A stretch of DNA of 28,773 nucleotides from an uncultured Spirochaetia bacterium (GCA_937967705.1 CALCJG010000391.1:1-28773), one strand, 5' to 3'; positions 6,572 through 14,405 are shown, counted from the stretch's first letter. Notes: generated from the sequence alone by a model not told the origin. Made by a program: numbers and translations.

Positions 6572-7444
6572 GTGGAAATAACAGGTGTCAAACTGAGAAA
6601 CAGCTACCATCTCTGCTATGTGGACACGAACAACCTCTTTATTAAAAGCGGTTCCCTCTGCATAGTAGAAACGGAGCATGGGATAGATATCGGCAAGGTT
6701 TGCAAGAAAAATGTCGGAAAGCCCGGCAAGGACATGGAGGTCAAGGGGAAACTTCTGAGAGTACCGACCTCCGGCGACATAGACCGGCTGCCGGAAATAG
6801 AATCCATCGAAACCCGGGCCTTCAACATTTGCCGGGAGAAGGCCCACGAGAAAAATCTCGACATGAAACTGGTCAGTGTCAAATGCCTGTTCGACAAGAC
6901 CAAGATCATCTTCTATTTTGTGGCCGACAACCGGATCGATTTCAGGGAACTGGTCCGGGATCTGGCGGCGGTCTTCCGCACGCGGATCGAAATGCGGCAG
7001 ATCGGTGTCCGGGACGAATCCCGTCTGATCGGCGGTTTCGGCCCCTGCGGCCGGGAGCTCTGCTGTACCCACATGAAGGAAGAATTCGAGCCGGTCTCCA
7101 TCAAGATGGCCAAGGAGCAGAGCCTGAACCTCAACTCCCTCAAGATCTCGGGGATGTGCGGCCGCCTGCTCTGCTGTCTCAGCTACGAGTACGAGGTGTA
7201 TCGTGAGATGTATCAGAAGCTGCCCCGCTACGGAACGGAAATCCGCATAGCCGGAAAAGTGTACACCGTGGATTCCGTCGATCCACTCAAGCAGTCCATT
7301 CGATTGAGGTCTGAGGACCATACCGTTACGGCCACATCGGAGGATATCACCCTGGTAAACGGCCATTTTTCCATCTCCGATGACGTTATCCGCCGAATCA
7401 CCCCCGTCGAAGAAGAAGACCCGGATGAAGACTTCAGACACTAA
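6572..7444 (+). CDS. ricT: PSP1-domain protein YaaT/RicT
   Basis: This 290-residue protein is of the PSP1 (YaaT/RicT) family. The key signature is the cysteine-rich block at 155-202: GGFGPCGRELCC (Cys159, 164, 165), then GMCGRLLCCLSYE (Cys196, 201, 202). In Bacillus RicT works with RicA and RicF in a complex that carries iron-sulphur clusters and affects RNase Y-dependent mRNA processing. No ricA or ricF gene is seen in this window, so the partners here are unknown. The start is a GTG at 6572 with AAGGA at 6560-6564, 7 bases upstream. The stretch 6830-7210 is clearly GC-richer (60-68 % in several 60-base lines by my count) than the neighbouring genes at about 50 %, producing long false frames on both strands. 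Confidence 0.9.
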   Translation: MEITGVKLRNSYHLCYVDTNNLFIKSGSLCIVETEHGIDIGKVCKKNVGKPGKDMEVKGKLLRVPTSGDIDRLPEIESIETRAFNICREKAHEKNLDMKLVSVKCLFDKTKIIFYFVADNRIDFRELVRDLAAVFRTRIEMRQIGVRDESRLIGGFGPCGRELCCTHMKEEFEPVSIKMAKEQSLNLNSLKISGMCGRLLCCLSYEYEVYREMYQKLPRYGTEIRIAGKVYTVDSVDPLKQSIRLRSEDHTVTATSEDITLVNGHFSISDDVIRRITPVEEEDPDEDFRH

Positions 7445-7458
7445 TTGAGAGGAGCCCC

Positions 7459-9402
7459 ATGGAGAAGAGATTTTATGTAACCACCCCCATCTACTATGTT
7501 AATGCCGAACCTCACATAGGCCACGCCTACACGACGATCCTGGCCGATTTTCTCAAGCGCTTCTTCCGGCTTACGGGGCATGAAACCTACTTCCTTACCG
7601 GTACTGATGAACACGGCGACAAGATCGTAAAGGCCGCCGAGGAGAGAAAAGCCACTCCCGCAGAGTACACGGAGAGGATCAGCAACATCTTCCGGGAGAC
7701 CTGGAAGGAGATTGGCATCGAGTTTGACGATTTCATACGAACCACAGAGGAAAGACATAAACGAGTTGTGCAGATGGTTTTGCAAAAGGTCTATGACAAA
7801 GGGGATATCTACTTCGGTAGCTATGGCGGATACTATTGCGTTGGCTGCGAACGATTCCTTACCGAAAAGGATATGGTGGATGGGAAATGCCCCGATCACA
7901 ACAAGCCCCTGGATTATATCGAAGAGAGCAATTACTTCTTTAAAATGTGTAAATATCAGGACTGGCTCATCAGACACATAGAGCAGAATCCCGATTTCAT
8001 CCGACCGGAGAGATACCGCAATGAGGTCCTGTCCATTCTAAAAACCGAGGTACTGGAAGACCTCTGCATCTCCCGTCCCAAGTCCCGTGTAAATTGGGGG
8101 ATACCGATACCCTTCGACGAAAACTATGTTACCTACGTCTGGTTTGACGCCCTGATCAATTATATCAGCGCCCTGGGATATCCCGATGATGTCCGCTTTC
8201 AGAAGTTCTGGCCTGTCGTCCAGCATATCATCGCCAAGGACATCGTTAAACCCCACGGAGTCTTCTGGCCCACCATGCTCAAGGCCGCCGACATCGAGCC
8301 CTACTATCACCTTAACGTTCACGGTTACTGGAACATGGAGGAATCCAAGATGTCCAAAAGCCTGGGCAATGTGGTTCGACCCAGGGATCTTATTGCGAAA
8401 TTCGGAAATGATCAGATCCGATATTTCTTCCTACGGGAAATGACCTTCGGCCTGGATGCCCGCTTCTCCGAGGAGGCAGTCATCAACCGGATCAATTACG
8501 ACCTCGCCAATGACCTGGGCAATCTTATAAAGAGAAGCTTCAATATGGTGGAAAAGTATTTTTCCGGAAAGATCCCTGCATTCGAGCCAGCCGATCCTGC
8601 AGGAAGAGAAGAGATACAGGAGCGCCTGAAGAGCAGCCTGGCGGACTACATCAAACACGTTGAGTCCTTTCAGATCAGCGTGGGCATAGAGAAATTCTGG
8701 GATTTCATCCGTTATCTGAACAAGTATATCGATGAGTACAAACCCTGGCAGGTGGCCAAGGATAACAACACATCGCTGCTTTCCTCCATGATGAGAAACC
8801 TGCTGGAGGCCATATACGCCATCGCCTCCCTGCTCGCACCCATCTGTATCACCATCGCTCCGAAGATTGCCGAGGCTCTACACAAACCCCTGCCTGAGAA
8901 TGATATCTCCTCATTGCTCACTCTAAACAATCTCAAGGAAGGACTGGAGATTATGGATTTGGGCATACTCTTTCCCCGACTGGAGAAGGAGGTCAAGGAA
9001 ACCATCCAAACCGCAGCAGCTACAAAGGAAAAAATGCCGAAGAAGGAGGCTGACACCATGGAAAACGAAGACGGGCTGATTGACATAAAGGAATTCGCAA
9101 GGGTGGACATCAGGGTGGCCCAGGTTCTTGAGGCCTCCCGTATCGAAGGTTCAGACAAACTCCTGGAACTCAGGGTTGACTCCGGCCTAGACGAGAGAAT
9201 CATCATAGCCGGTCTGGCCCTCTATTACACTCCCGAGGATCTGGCAGGTAAAAAGATTCTGCTGGTTGCCAACCTCAAGCCTGCCATCCTCTTCAAGCGA
9301 AAGTCCTACGGGATGCTTCTCGCCGCCAAGAAGAACAAAGAGGACAGACCCGTCCTGATCGAGGTTGATGCCAGCATCCCCGTCGGGGCAAGGCTGAGCT
9401 GA
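7459..9402 (+). CDS. metG: Methionyl-tRNA synthetase
   Basis: This 647-residue class I synthetase charges tRNA-Met with methionine. It has the HIGH motif (19-22), a single-knuckle zinc site (Cys127, Cys130, Cys144, His147 in CVGC...CPDH), the KMSKS loop (297-301) and an anticodon-binding helical domain around 350-500. Residues about 540-647 form the added EMAPII-type tRNA-binding domain (LIDIKEFARVDIRVAQVLE, SDKLLELRVD), which in bacteria promotes dimerisation and tRNA binding. The single zinc knuckle is the type also seen in Thermus and Bacillus. GAGAGGAG sits just before the ATG. It lies 14 bases after yaaT, so the two are cotranscribed. Confidence 0.97.
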   Translation: MEKRFYVTTPIYYVNAEPHIGHAYTTILADFLKRFFRLTGHETYFLTGTDEHGDKIVKAAEERKATPAEYTERISNIFRETWKEIGIEFDDFIRTTEERHKRVVQMVLQKVYDKGDIYFGSYGGYYCVGCERFLTEKDMVDGKCPDHNKPLDYIEESNYFFKMCKYQDWLIRHIEQNPDFIRPERYRNEVLSILKTEVLEDLCISRPKSRVNWGIPIPFDENYVTYVWFDALINYISALGYPDDVRFQKFWPVVQHIIAKDIVKPHGVFWPTMLKAADIEPYYHLNVHGYWNMEESKMSKSLGNVVRPRDLIAKFGNDQIRYFFLREMTFGLDARFSEEAVINRINYDLANDLGNLIKRSFNMVEKYFSGKIPAFEPADPAGREEIQERLKSSLADYIKHVESFQISVGIEKFWDFIRYLNKYIDEYKPWQVAKDNNTSLLSSMMRNLLEAIYAIASLLAPICITIAPKIAEALHKPLPENDISSLLTLNNLKEGLEIMDLGILFPRLEKEVKETIQTAAATKEKMPKKEADTMENEDGLIDIKEFARVDIRVAQVLEASRIEGSDKLLELRVDSGLDERIIIAGLALYYTPEDLAGKKILLVANLKPAILFKRKSYGMLLAAKKNKEDRPVLIEVDASIPVGARLS

Positions 9403-9407
9403 TCATT

Positions 9408-9453
9408 GGGAATTCCCGGCAAAAACATGATGTCTGGAATATATATACATCAT
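9408..9453. repeat. Palindrome and inverted repeat after metG
   Basis: A perfect 10-bp palindrome GGGAATTCCC (9408-9417) begins 6 bases after the metG stop. It is followed by a 7-bp inverted repeat, ATGATGT (9427-9433) / ACATCAT (9447-9453), with a 13-base AT-rich spacer. No T-run follows either one, so they do not make a standard terminator; an operator or an RNA-processing element is possible. Confidence 0.35.
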
Positions 9454-9485
9454 AATCGAATTCAGCCGATCGAAGAGCTTATTTC

Positions 9486-9977
9486 ATGCTCATAGGACTG
9501 ATAGCAGACACCCATAATAATCTGGAGATGACTGCCCGGGCTGTGGATATCTTTAAAACCAGACAGGTGGATCTCATCATCCATGCAGGCGATCTGACTT
9601 CTCCGAGGATGCTTGAGATATTCAAGACCTGCTCTTGCCGTTTTGTCCTGGGAAACGGCGATCTCGATGCGGACATCATAAACTCCAAATCAGAGGAATA
9701 CGGTTTTGGCCGGGTCGATACCTCCTGTGATGTCACCATTGACGGCAAACGCTTTTTTATCTTTCACGGCGACGATGTCCCCCTCTTCCGACAGGCTGTG
9801 GCATCCGGCCATTACGATTACATCATTAAAGGGCACACCCACCTTTTTGAAAATTATGTATCCAATAATACCCGAATCATCAATCCCGGCACCATCTACG
9901 GCAGCGAAACCCATACCATCGCCATCCTGGATACAGCCAACGGCCGCGTGGAACAGATCCGGATTGTCGAGGATTGA
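9486..9977 (+). CDS. YfcE/MJ0936-type metallophosphoesterase
   Basis: This 163-residue protein has all the calcineurin-type metallophosphoesterase motifs in the compact YfcE/MJ0936 arrangement: DTH (8-11 region, IADTHNN), GD (HAGDL), GN (VLGNGD), H (FHGDD) and GHTH near residue 117-120. These bind two metal ions. Family members hydrolyse phosphodiesters in vitro; the natural substrate is generally unknown. Length is typical. It follows metG by 83 bases at the position where Bacillus has the unrelated metal-dependent hydrolase tatD. A moderate AAGAG precedes the ATG. Confidence 0.9.
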   Translation: MLIGLIADTHNNLEMTARAVDIFKTRQVDLIIHAGDLTSPRMLEIFKTCSCRFVLGNGDLDADIINSKSEEYGFGRVDTSCDVTIDGKRFFIFHGDDVPLFRQAVASGHYDYIIKGHTHLFENYVSNNTRIINPGTIYGSETHTIAILDTANGRVEQIRIVED

Positions 9978-10032
9978 ACAGTCTCAATCGACCAAATCTC
10001 CCAGAAAGAGCAAAACCTGACCAATTAATTAG

Positions 10033-10061
10033 TTGACAAGCAGAAGCGCCCATACTATTTT
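10033..10061 (+). promoter_or_regulatory. Promoter upstream of ispE
   Basis: TTGACA at 10033-10038 and TATTTT at 10056-10061 are separated by 17 bases. Transcription would start near 10068, downstream of the furthest in-frame TTG (10061), which supports a later ispE start. Confidence 0.5.
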
Positions 10062-10120
10062 TGGCTCTCGTTTTATCGAGGTTTCATATTCCCATTTTCC
10101 CGGGAGAAGTGCATTATTCA

Positions 10121-11026
10121 TTGATATCTGAAGCAAAAGCATACGCAAAGATAAATCTCCACCTTGAAGTTCTCAACAAGCGCACGGACGGATATCACAA
10201 TATTTTCAGCCTGATGGCTTCAACGGAGGTTTCTGATCTTTTAAAACTCGAAGATTTGCGGATAGATGACGATTCGTGCAGAAAGCCCAGCATTGAAATT
10301 GTCTCTTCGGGCGGTTTGTTCCCTGAAATCATCGATTCCCTGCCTGTAGAGAACAATCTCATAACAAAGGCCGTTGCTGCTTATTTCAACCATACGGGCC
10401 TGAGCGGGCGAGTATCATTATCTGTAGAAAAAAACATCCCTTCCGGAGCCGGGATGGGAGGCGGCAGCAGCGATGCCGCAGCCGCTCTTAAACTGATCAA
10501 CAGCCAGCTGAAAAGGCTGGAAGCTCCCGTGTTGATGGAGATTGGAGCAAAACTAGGGGCAGACGTTCCCTATTGTCTCACCGGAGGTTTTTGTCTCTGC
10601 GAGGAAACCGGATCGAAAATCAGTCCCCTGGAGGGGGCTTTGCCCTATTTCGTCCTGCTCGTGAACTGCGGTATCCATGTCGATACGGCCTGGGCCTATC
10701 GTTCCTTGAATCGATCGCCGGAAACGCCGGCTTCAAGGGACGACATTGAGTTCAAGAAGGGACTCATCCGGGAGGGGTTGCAGAAAGGTGATATCTCCCC
10801 CTTTCGTCAGGTTATAAAAAATGATTTCGAGGGTCCTGTATTCAGGGAGCATCCATTCCTGAAACATCTCCGGGAGGAGATATACTCATTTAAGGCGGAT
10901 ATCTCTTTTATGACCGGTTCCGGTTCAACTATGGTCGGACTTTTCCGCGACAGGGACTGGGCCGAGAAGGCCAGGGATCATTTATACAGCAAGGGGAATA
11001 GTGTTTTTCTTACGATCTTTCAATGA
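10121..11026 (+). CDS. ispE: 4-diphosphocytidyl-2-C-methyl-D-erythritol kinase
   Basis: This GHMP-family kinase phosphorylates 4-diphosphocytidyl-methylerythritol in the non-mevalonate isoprenoid pathway. It has the N-terminal AYAKINLHLEVL motif with catalytic Lys10, the glycine-rich ATP loop PSGAGMGGGSSDAA (about 107-120), LGADVPYCL with the catalytic Asp, and a C-terminal MTGSGSTMVGLF loop. I chose the TTG at 10121, giving about 301 residues, because it yields the family-typical beginning (M)ISEAKAYAKINL, and because the promoter at 10033 starts transcription after the earlier TTG at 10061. GGAG at 10103-10106 is rather far upstream (14 bases), and a GTG at 10109 is another candidate. It stands before tRNA-Gln and glmU. 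Confidence 0.93.
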   Translation: MISEAKAYAKINLHLEVLNKRTDGYHNIFSLMASTEVSDLLKLEDLRIDDDSCRKPSIEIVSSGGLFPEIIDSLPVENNLITKAVAAYFNHTGLSGRVSLSVEKNIPSGAGMGGGSSDAAAALKLINSQLKRLEAPVLMEIGAKLGADVPYCLTGGFCLCEETGSKISPLEGALPYFVLLVNCGIHVDTAWAYRSLNRSPETPASRDDIEFKKGLIREGLQKGDISPFRQVIKNDFEGPVFREHPFLKHLREEIYSFKADISFMTGSGSTMVGLFRDRDWAEKARDHLYSKGNSVFLTIFQ

Positions 11027-11058
11027 TATTATGTTATATTATACTAGACGGAATCTAT

Positions 11059-11131
11059 TGAGGCGTAGCCAAGCGGTAAGGCACCGGGTTTTGGTCCCGG
11101 CATTTCCTAGGTTCGAATCCTAGCGCCTCAG
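11059..11131 (+). tRNA. tRNA-Gln (anticodon TTG)
   Basis: The cloverleaf is complete: acceptor stem TGAGGCG (11059-11065) / CGCCTCA (11124-11130), D-arm, anticodon stem CCGGG / CCCGG around loop TTTTGGT giving anticodon TTG, and T-arm with GTTCGAATC. The weak U1-A72 pair and the G73 discriminator are the known identity elements of bacterial tRNA-Gln. CCA is not encoded. A -10-like TATACT (11040-11045) lies just upstream within the gap after ispE. It occupies the ispE-glmU interval where Bacillus carries purR-yabJ-spoVG. Confidence 0.97.
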
Positions 11132-11214
11132 AATGAGGCCAATAATTTCTTACCCGACAGCGGCGGCGGGGGGTAATAAATCACTTCTAATAGGAGACAA
11201 CCGGAAGAGCGATC

Positions 11215-11940
11215 ATGAAAGCAGTAGTTCTGGCAGCAGGGAAAGGCGTCCGTATGAAATCGGATATCCCGAAGGTTCTTCACCCCTTACAGGGAAAACC
11301 CCTCATCCTTCATGTAACAGACAACCTGCGTACCGCGGGTGTCGAGAGCATAACGGTCGTGATAGGTTACCGTGGGGATGAGGTTATGAAGGTCCTGGGT
11401 GATTCCGTCAGTTATGTATGGCAGAAGGAACAGTTGGGAACCGGTCATGCCGTTATGCAGGCAGAGCCGGATCTGCAGGGTTATAATGGAGAAGTCATCA
11501 TCGCCTGCGGCGATGTTCCTCTCATCTCTCCCTCGACCTTCAAAGCCCTCGTCGGGGAATATCGAAAACCGAACACGAAGGCCTCCGTGTTGACCATGTT
11601 GCAGGAAAATCCCACGGGATACGGCCGCATACTCAAAGACCAGGAAGGGCATCTCAAAAGAATCATCGAGGAAAAGGACGCCACTGAAGCCGAAAGGCAA
11701 ATTAAAGAAGTCAATACCGGGACTTATGTCTTTGACTGCTCCCTCCTATTGCAGGGTTTGAAAACCATAAACACGGACAATGCCCAGAGGGAGTATTATC
11801 TGCCTGATACCCTCAATCACATCATCCAGAGGGGTTTTTTCGTCAATACCATGATTCTGGACAACCCTGTTGAAGGCAGCGGTATCAATTCCCAGGAAGA
11901 GCTGAAAAGGCTGGAGCAGTATCTCCGTTCCAGCAACTGA
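11215..11940 (+). CDS. glmU: UDP-GlcNAc pyrophosphorylase domain (GlmU N-terminal half only)
   Basis: This 241-residue protein corresponds only to the uridylyltransferase half of GlmU: LAAGKGVRMKSDIPKVLHPL (nucleotide loop), QLGTGHAVMQA, GDVPLISPST, GYGRI, EEKDAT, VNTGTYVFD and YYLPDTL. Its natural product is UDP-GlcNAc for peptidoglycan and other polysaccharides. Usual bacterial GlmU is about 450 residues with a C-terminal left-handed beta-helix acetyltransferase; this one stops cleanly and the next gene starts 35 bases later, so the second half is absent rather than frameshifted. The acetyl-transfer step must be done elsewhere or the enzyme uses another sugar phosphate. Its position before prs-ctc-pth is conserved. 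GGAAGAG lies before the ATG. Confidence 0.88.
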   Translation: MKAVVLAAGKGVRMKSDIPKVLHPLQGKPLILHVTDNLRTAGVESITVVIGYRGDEVMKVLGDSVSYVWQKEQLGTGHAVMQAEPDLQGYNGEVIIACGDVPLISPSTFKALVGEYRKPNTKASVLTMLQENPTGYGRILKDQEGHLKRIIEEKDATEAERQIKEVNTGTYVFDCSLLLQGLKTINTDNAQREYYLPDTLNHIIQRGFFVNTMILDNPVEGSGINSQEELKRLEQYLRSSN

Positions 11941-11975
11941 TAGAGTCAATAAATAATAGTAGACACGGGGAAATC

Positions 11976-12914
11976 ATGATCAACTCCATGAAAATATTTT
12001 CAGGTTCCTCAAATCAGAAGCTGTCCGCGGAAATAGCGGATTACCTGAAAATGGGGGTATCAAAAGTTGACCTGATACGATTTAAAGACGGTGAGCTCTC
12101 GGTCAAGATATGTGATAACGTACGAGGGGTGGATGTTTTTATCATTCAGCCCACATCCAATCCGGCCAATGACCACCTGATGGAGCTCCTTCTGCTCATC
12201 GACGCCGCATTCAGGGCATCCGCTAAAAGGATTACAGCCGTTATCCCTTATTATGGTTACGCCCGCCAGGACAGAAAAGTGGAACCCAGGGTTCCCATAT
12301 CGGCAAAAGTAGTGGCTAATCTTCTTCAGGCTGTCGGCGTGAGTCGTATTCTGACCATGGAGCTGCATTCGGACCAGATACAGGGTTTCTTTGATATACC
12401 GGTGGATAATCTATTTGCATCGCCTATCGTTATTAAGTATCTTAAGGAATTGGCGATTGAAGAAGCCGTTGTTGTCTCTCCGGACACCGGAGGGGTCGTC
12501 AGGGCCCGTTTTCTGGCGAGCAGGATTAATGCAGGTCTGGCCATCATAGATAAACGCAGACCTAAGGCCAATGTGTCCGAGGTCATGAATGTTATCGGCG
12601 AAGTAAAAGGAAAAAACTGCATCATCATCGATGATATGGTGGACACGGCAGGTTCCATATCCCAGGCGGCACTTGCTCTTAAGGACAACGGCGCCAAGGA
12701 TATCTATTGCGTATCGACCCATGCGGTATTATCAGCAAACGCGCCGGAAAAGCTTTCCAATGCCGGCTTTAAGGAGATCATTTTTACGAATACGATTCAA
12801 ATACCCGAGGAGAAGTGTCTGCCCAACATGAAGGTATTGTCCATCGCCTCTCTCTTCGGAGAAGCTATAAAGCGAATACATGAAGGAGAATCCGTCAGTT
12901 CTCTTTTCTTGTAA
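11976..12914 (+). CDS. prs: Ribose-phosphate pyrophosphokinase
   Basis: This 312-residue enzyme makes PRPP from ribose 5-phosphate and ATP for nucleotide, histidine and tryptophan synthesis. Diagnostic segments are FSGSSNQKLSAEIA at the N-terminus, YYGYARQDRK (ATP site), MELHSDQIQGFFDIPVDNL (metal and ribose phosphate region, normally DLHAxQIQGFF), SPDTGGVVRAR, and the PRPP loop IIDDMVDTAGS. Length is typical. The ATG at 11976 has GGGG 5 bases upstream; Met5 is an alternative start. It sits between glmU and rplY as in Bacillus. Confidence 0.97.
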   Translation: MINSMKIFSGSSNQKLSAEIADYLKMGVSKVDLIRFKDGELSVKICDNVRGVDVFIIQPTSNPANDHLMELLLLIDAAFRASAKRITAVIPYYGYARQDRKVEPRVPISAKVVANLLQAVGVSRILTMELHSDQIQGFFDIPVDNLFASPIVIKYLKELAIEEAVVVSPDTGGVVRARFLASRINAGLAIIDKRRPKANVSEVMNVIGEVKGKNCIIIDDMVDTAGSISQAALALKDNGAKDIYCVSTHAVLSANAPEKLSNAGFKEIIFTNTIQIPEEKCLPNMKVLSIASLFGEAIKRIHEGESVSSLFL

Positions 12915-12965
12915 ATATATTAATGTTGAAATACACTATACTAATTGAATAAAAGAGGTAAACCA

Positions 12966-13598
12966 ATGCAGAACCTTTCACTCAATGTCCAGACAAGAAA
13001 TGAAAAAGGGAAAAACGCCTGTAACAGGATTAGAAGCGCGGGATTCATACCCGCAGTAATGTATTCTCACGGAACCGCACAGCAGCTCCAGGTACCGTCC
13101 AAGGAATTCTCTAAAATGTTTAAAGGGCATATTTCCGAGAGCGTCCTAATCAATCTCGTTTTTACAGACAAGGGTGCCGACAATACTCATCAGGTTTTTA
13201 TCAAAGATTATCAGCGGGATCCTGTCACAGATCAGATATGGCATCTGGATTTTTATAAGGTAACACTAGGAGAGAAGATACACACCAAAGTGCCCGTTGA
13301 GGTCACCGGCACACCCAAGGGCGTCCGCATGGGCGGAATTCTCGAAATCATTGAACGTGAACTGGAAATTGAATGTCTGCCCCGGGAAATGCCGGAAAAG
13401 ATCAATGTTGATGTAACAAATCTCAATATGGGAGAATCCATACATATTAAGGACTTAACGATCGGTTCTTCCATCAAGTTCCTCAGCGATCCTGATAGGG
13501 TCATTGTTACTGTTCTAACGCCTCACAAGGCCGTTGAAACAGCCGAGGGAGGAGCAGCCGAAATTGAGGAAACCGGCAAATCCGAAGCATCTGAATAA
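12966..13598 (+). CDS. rplY: 50S ribosomal protein L25 (CTC/TL5 long form)
   Basis: This 210-residue protein is the long, two-domain form of L25 (general stress protein CTC / TL5), which binds 5S rRNA in the large subunit. The N-terminal part (LNVQTRNEKGKNACNRIRSAGFIPAVMY) is the L25 5S-binding domain, and residues about 95-185 are the TL5 C-terminal beta domain (KVPVEVTGTPKGVRMGG, LEIECLPREMP, NVDVTNLNMGESIHI). The tail is acidic. ATG 12966 is preferred because AGAGG precedes it and the protein then begins with the usual MQNLSLNVQ; the frame could open at a TTG at 12945. It precedes pth, as in many bacteria. Confidence 0.95.
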   Translation: MQNLSLNVQTRNEKGKNACNRIRSAGFIPAVMYSHGTAQQLQVPSKEFSKMFKGHISESVLINLVFTDKGADNTHQVFIKDYQRDPVTDQIWHLDFYKVTLGEKIHTKVPVEVTGTPKGVRMGGILEIIERELEIECLPREMPEKINVDVTNLNMGESIHIKDLTIGSSIKFLSDPDRVIVTVLTPHKAVETAEGGAAEIEETGKSEASE

Positions 13599-13661
13599 GG
13601 GGATTGTAATTATCATCCCTGCCCTAGTGTTTCAATTTTGTGGAAGGAGGATGAACGCTAT

Positions 13662-14276
13662 TTGAAATTAATCGTCGGCTTTGGTAATCCCGGAGAACGC
13701 TATAACAATAACAGACAGAATATCGGCTTCAAGGTTATTGATATTCTGGCAAATAATGCCAACATCGATGTACGGATAAAGAAGAAGAAGTCCGTCATTG
13801 GAAAGGGAGTTATCAACAATTCCGAGGTTGTGCTGTTGAAGCCGCAGACCTTCGTCAATCTGATCGGAGAATCGGTTCTATATATAGCTTCATTCTTGAG
13901 AATCAATGTAAAAGACATAATCTGCATACTTGAGGATTCCGCCCTGGAAGTTGGAGAACTTCGGGTTGATTACATGATGTCGGGACTCAAGCATCCCGGC
14001 ATCGAATCCATCATCCGGGGTCTGAAATCCGACCGCTTCGCCAAGGTCCGTGTGGGTATTGGAGCCCCCTCCAACCCCAAGAAATTCGAGGAATATCTGA
14101 CTCAGGATTTCACTGATGATGAAAACCTCATACTTATCGATGTTTTAAACAAAGCGGAAGAAGTGGTCAAAATGCTGATAACCAGCAACATTGAGGAAGT
14201 TCAGAATAAGTATAATCCCGAGGGTGCCCCGAAGATCGAAAAGAGAATGGTCCGAAAGGTTAGAATTCGCCGCTAG
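13662..14276 (+). CDS. pth: Peptidyl-tRNA hydrolase family protein, degenerate active site
   Basis: This protein has the Pth fold and place (after rplY), but the active site is altered. From the TTG at 13662 (AAGGAGG at 13644-13650, 11 bases upstream) it begins (M)KLIVGFGNPGERY, as Pth proteins do, and has 204 residues. Compared with E. coli Pth: Asn10 is kept (Asn9 here); the catalytic His20 is Gln (NRQNIGF, codon CAG); Met67 is Val beside the kept Asn68 (QTFVNL); Asp93 is Glu (CILEDSAL in place of HDELDL); His113 is kept but Asn114 is Pro (KHPGIES). Several independent changes make a sequencing slip unlikely. It may have lost hydrolase activity and act in another role, for example tRNA or ribosome binding, or use altered chemistry. 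A working Pth would then be needed elsewhere. Confidence 0.85.
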   Translation: MKLIVGFGNPGERYNNNRQNIGFKVIDILANNANIDVRIKKKKSVIGKGVINNSEVVLLKPQTFVNLIGESVLYIASFLRINVKDIICILEDSALEVGELRVDYMMSGLKHPGIESIIRGLKSDRFAKVRVGIGAPSNPKKFEEYLTQDFTDDENLILIDVLNKAEEVVKMLITSNIEEVQNKYNPEGAPKIEKRMVRKVRIRR

Positions 14277-14308
14277 AACCCCGGACTCCCCATCCTTACC
14301 CAAAACCC

Positions 14309-14337
14309 GTGACAGCTTTCTCCCCATGCAGTATATT
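14309..14337 (+). promoter_or_regulatory. Promoter of the TPR gene
   Basis: GTGACA (14309-14314) and TATATT (14332-14337) are spaced by 17 bases, giving a leader of about 60 bases for the ATG at 14406. This suggests the TPR-yebC-ruvCA group is transcribed apart from the pth operon. Confidence 0.5.
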
Positions 14338-14405
14338 GATAAAGAGTGACCGTTGTCAGGCCGATATTGGAAGTGGGCCGTAGAGTCGCTATTATCGGGT
14401 GAATT

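Noticed and set aside
6700..7206. 168-codon plus-strand frame inside yaaT
   Set aside because: It is the +1 shadow of yaaT in the GC-rich block; Gly/Pro/Gln/Arg-rich composition and full overlap with conserved PSP1 motifs.
6395..7441. Long minus-strand open frame of 348 codons opposite yaaT
   Set aside because: It is opposite a clearly conserved PSP1 protein in a GC-rich segment where stop codons are rare; composition is not protein-like and there is no ribosome binding site.
13651..13665. Tiny frame ATG AAC GCT ATT TGA overlapping the pth start
   Set aside because: The AGGAGG abuts the ATG with no spacing, so it should serve the TTG at 13662; a coupling role is possible but unsupported.
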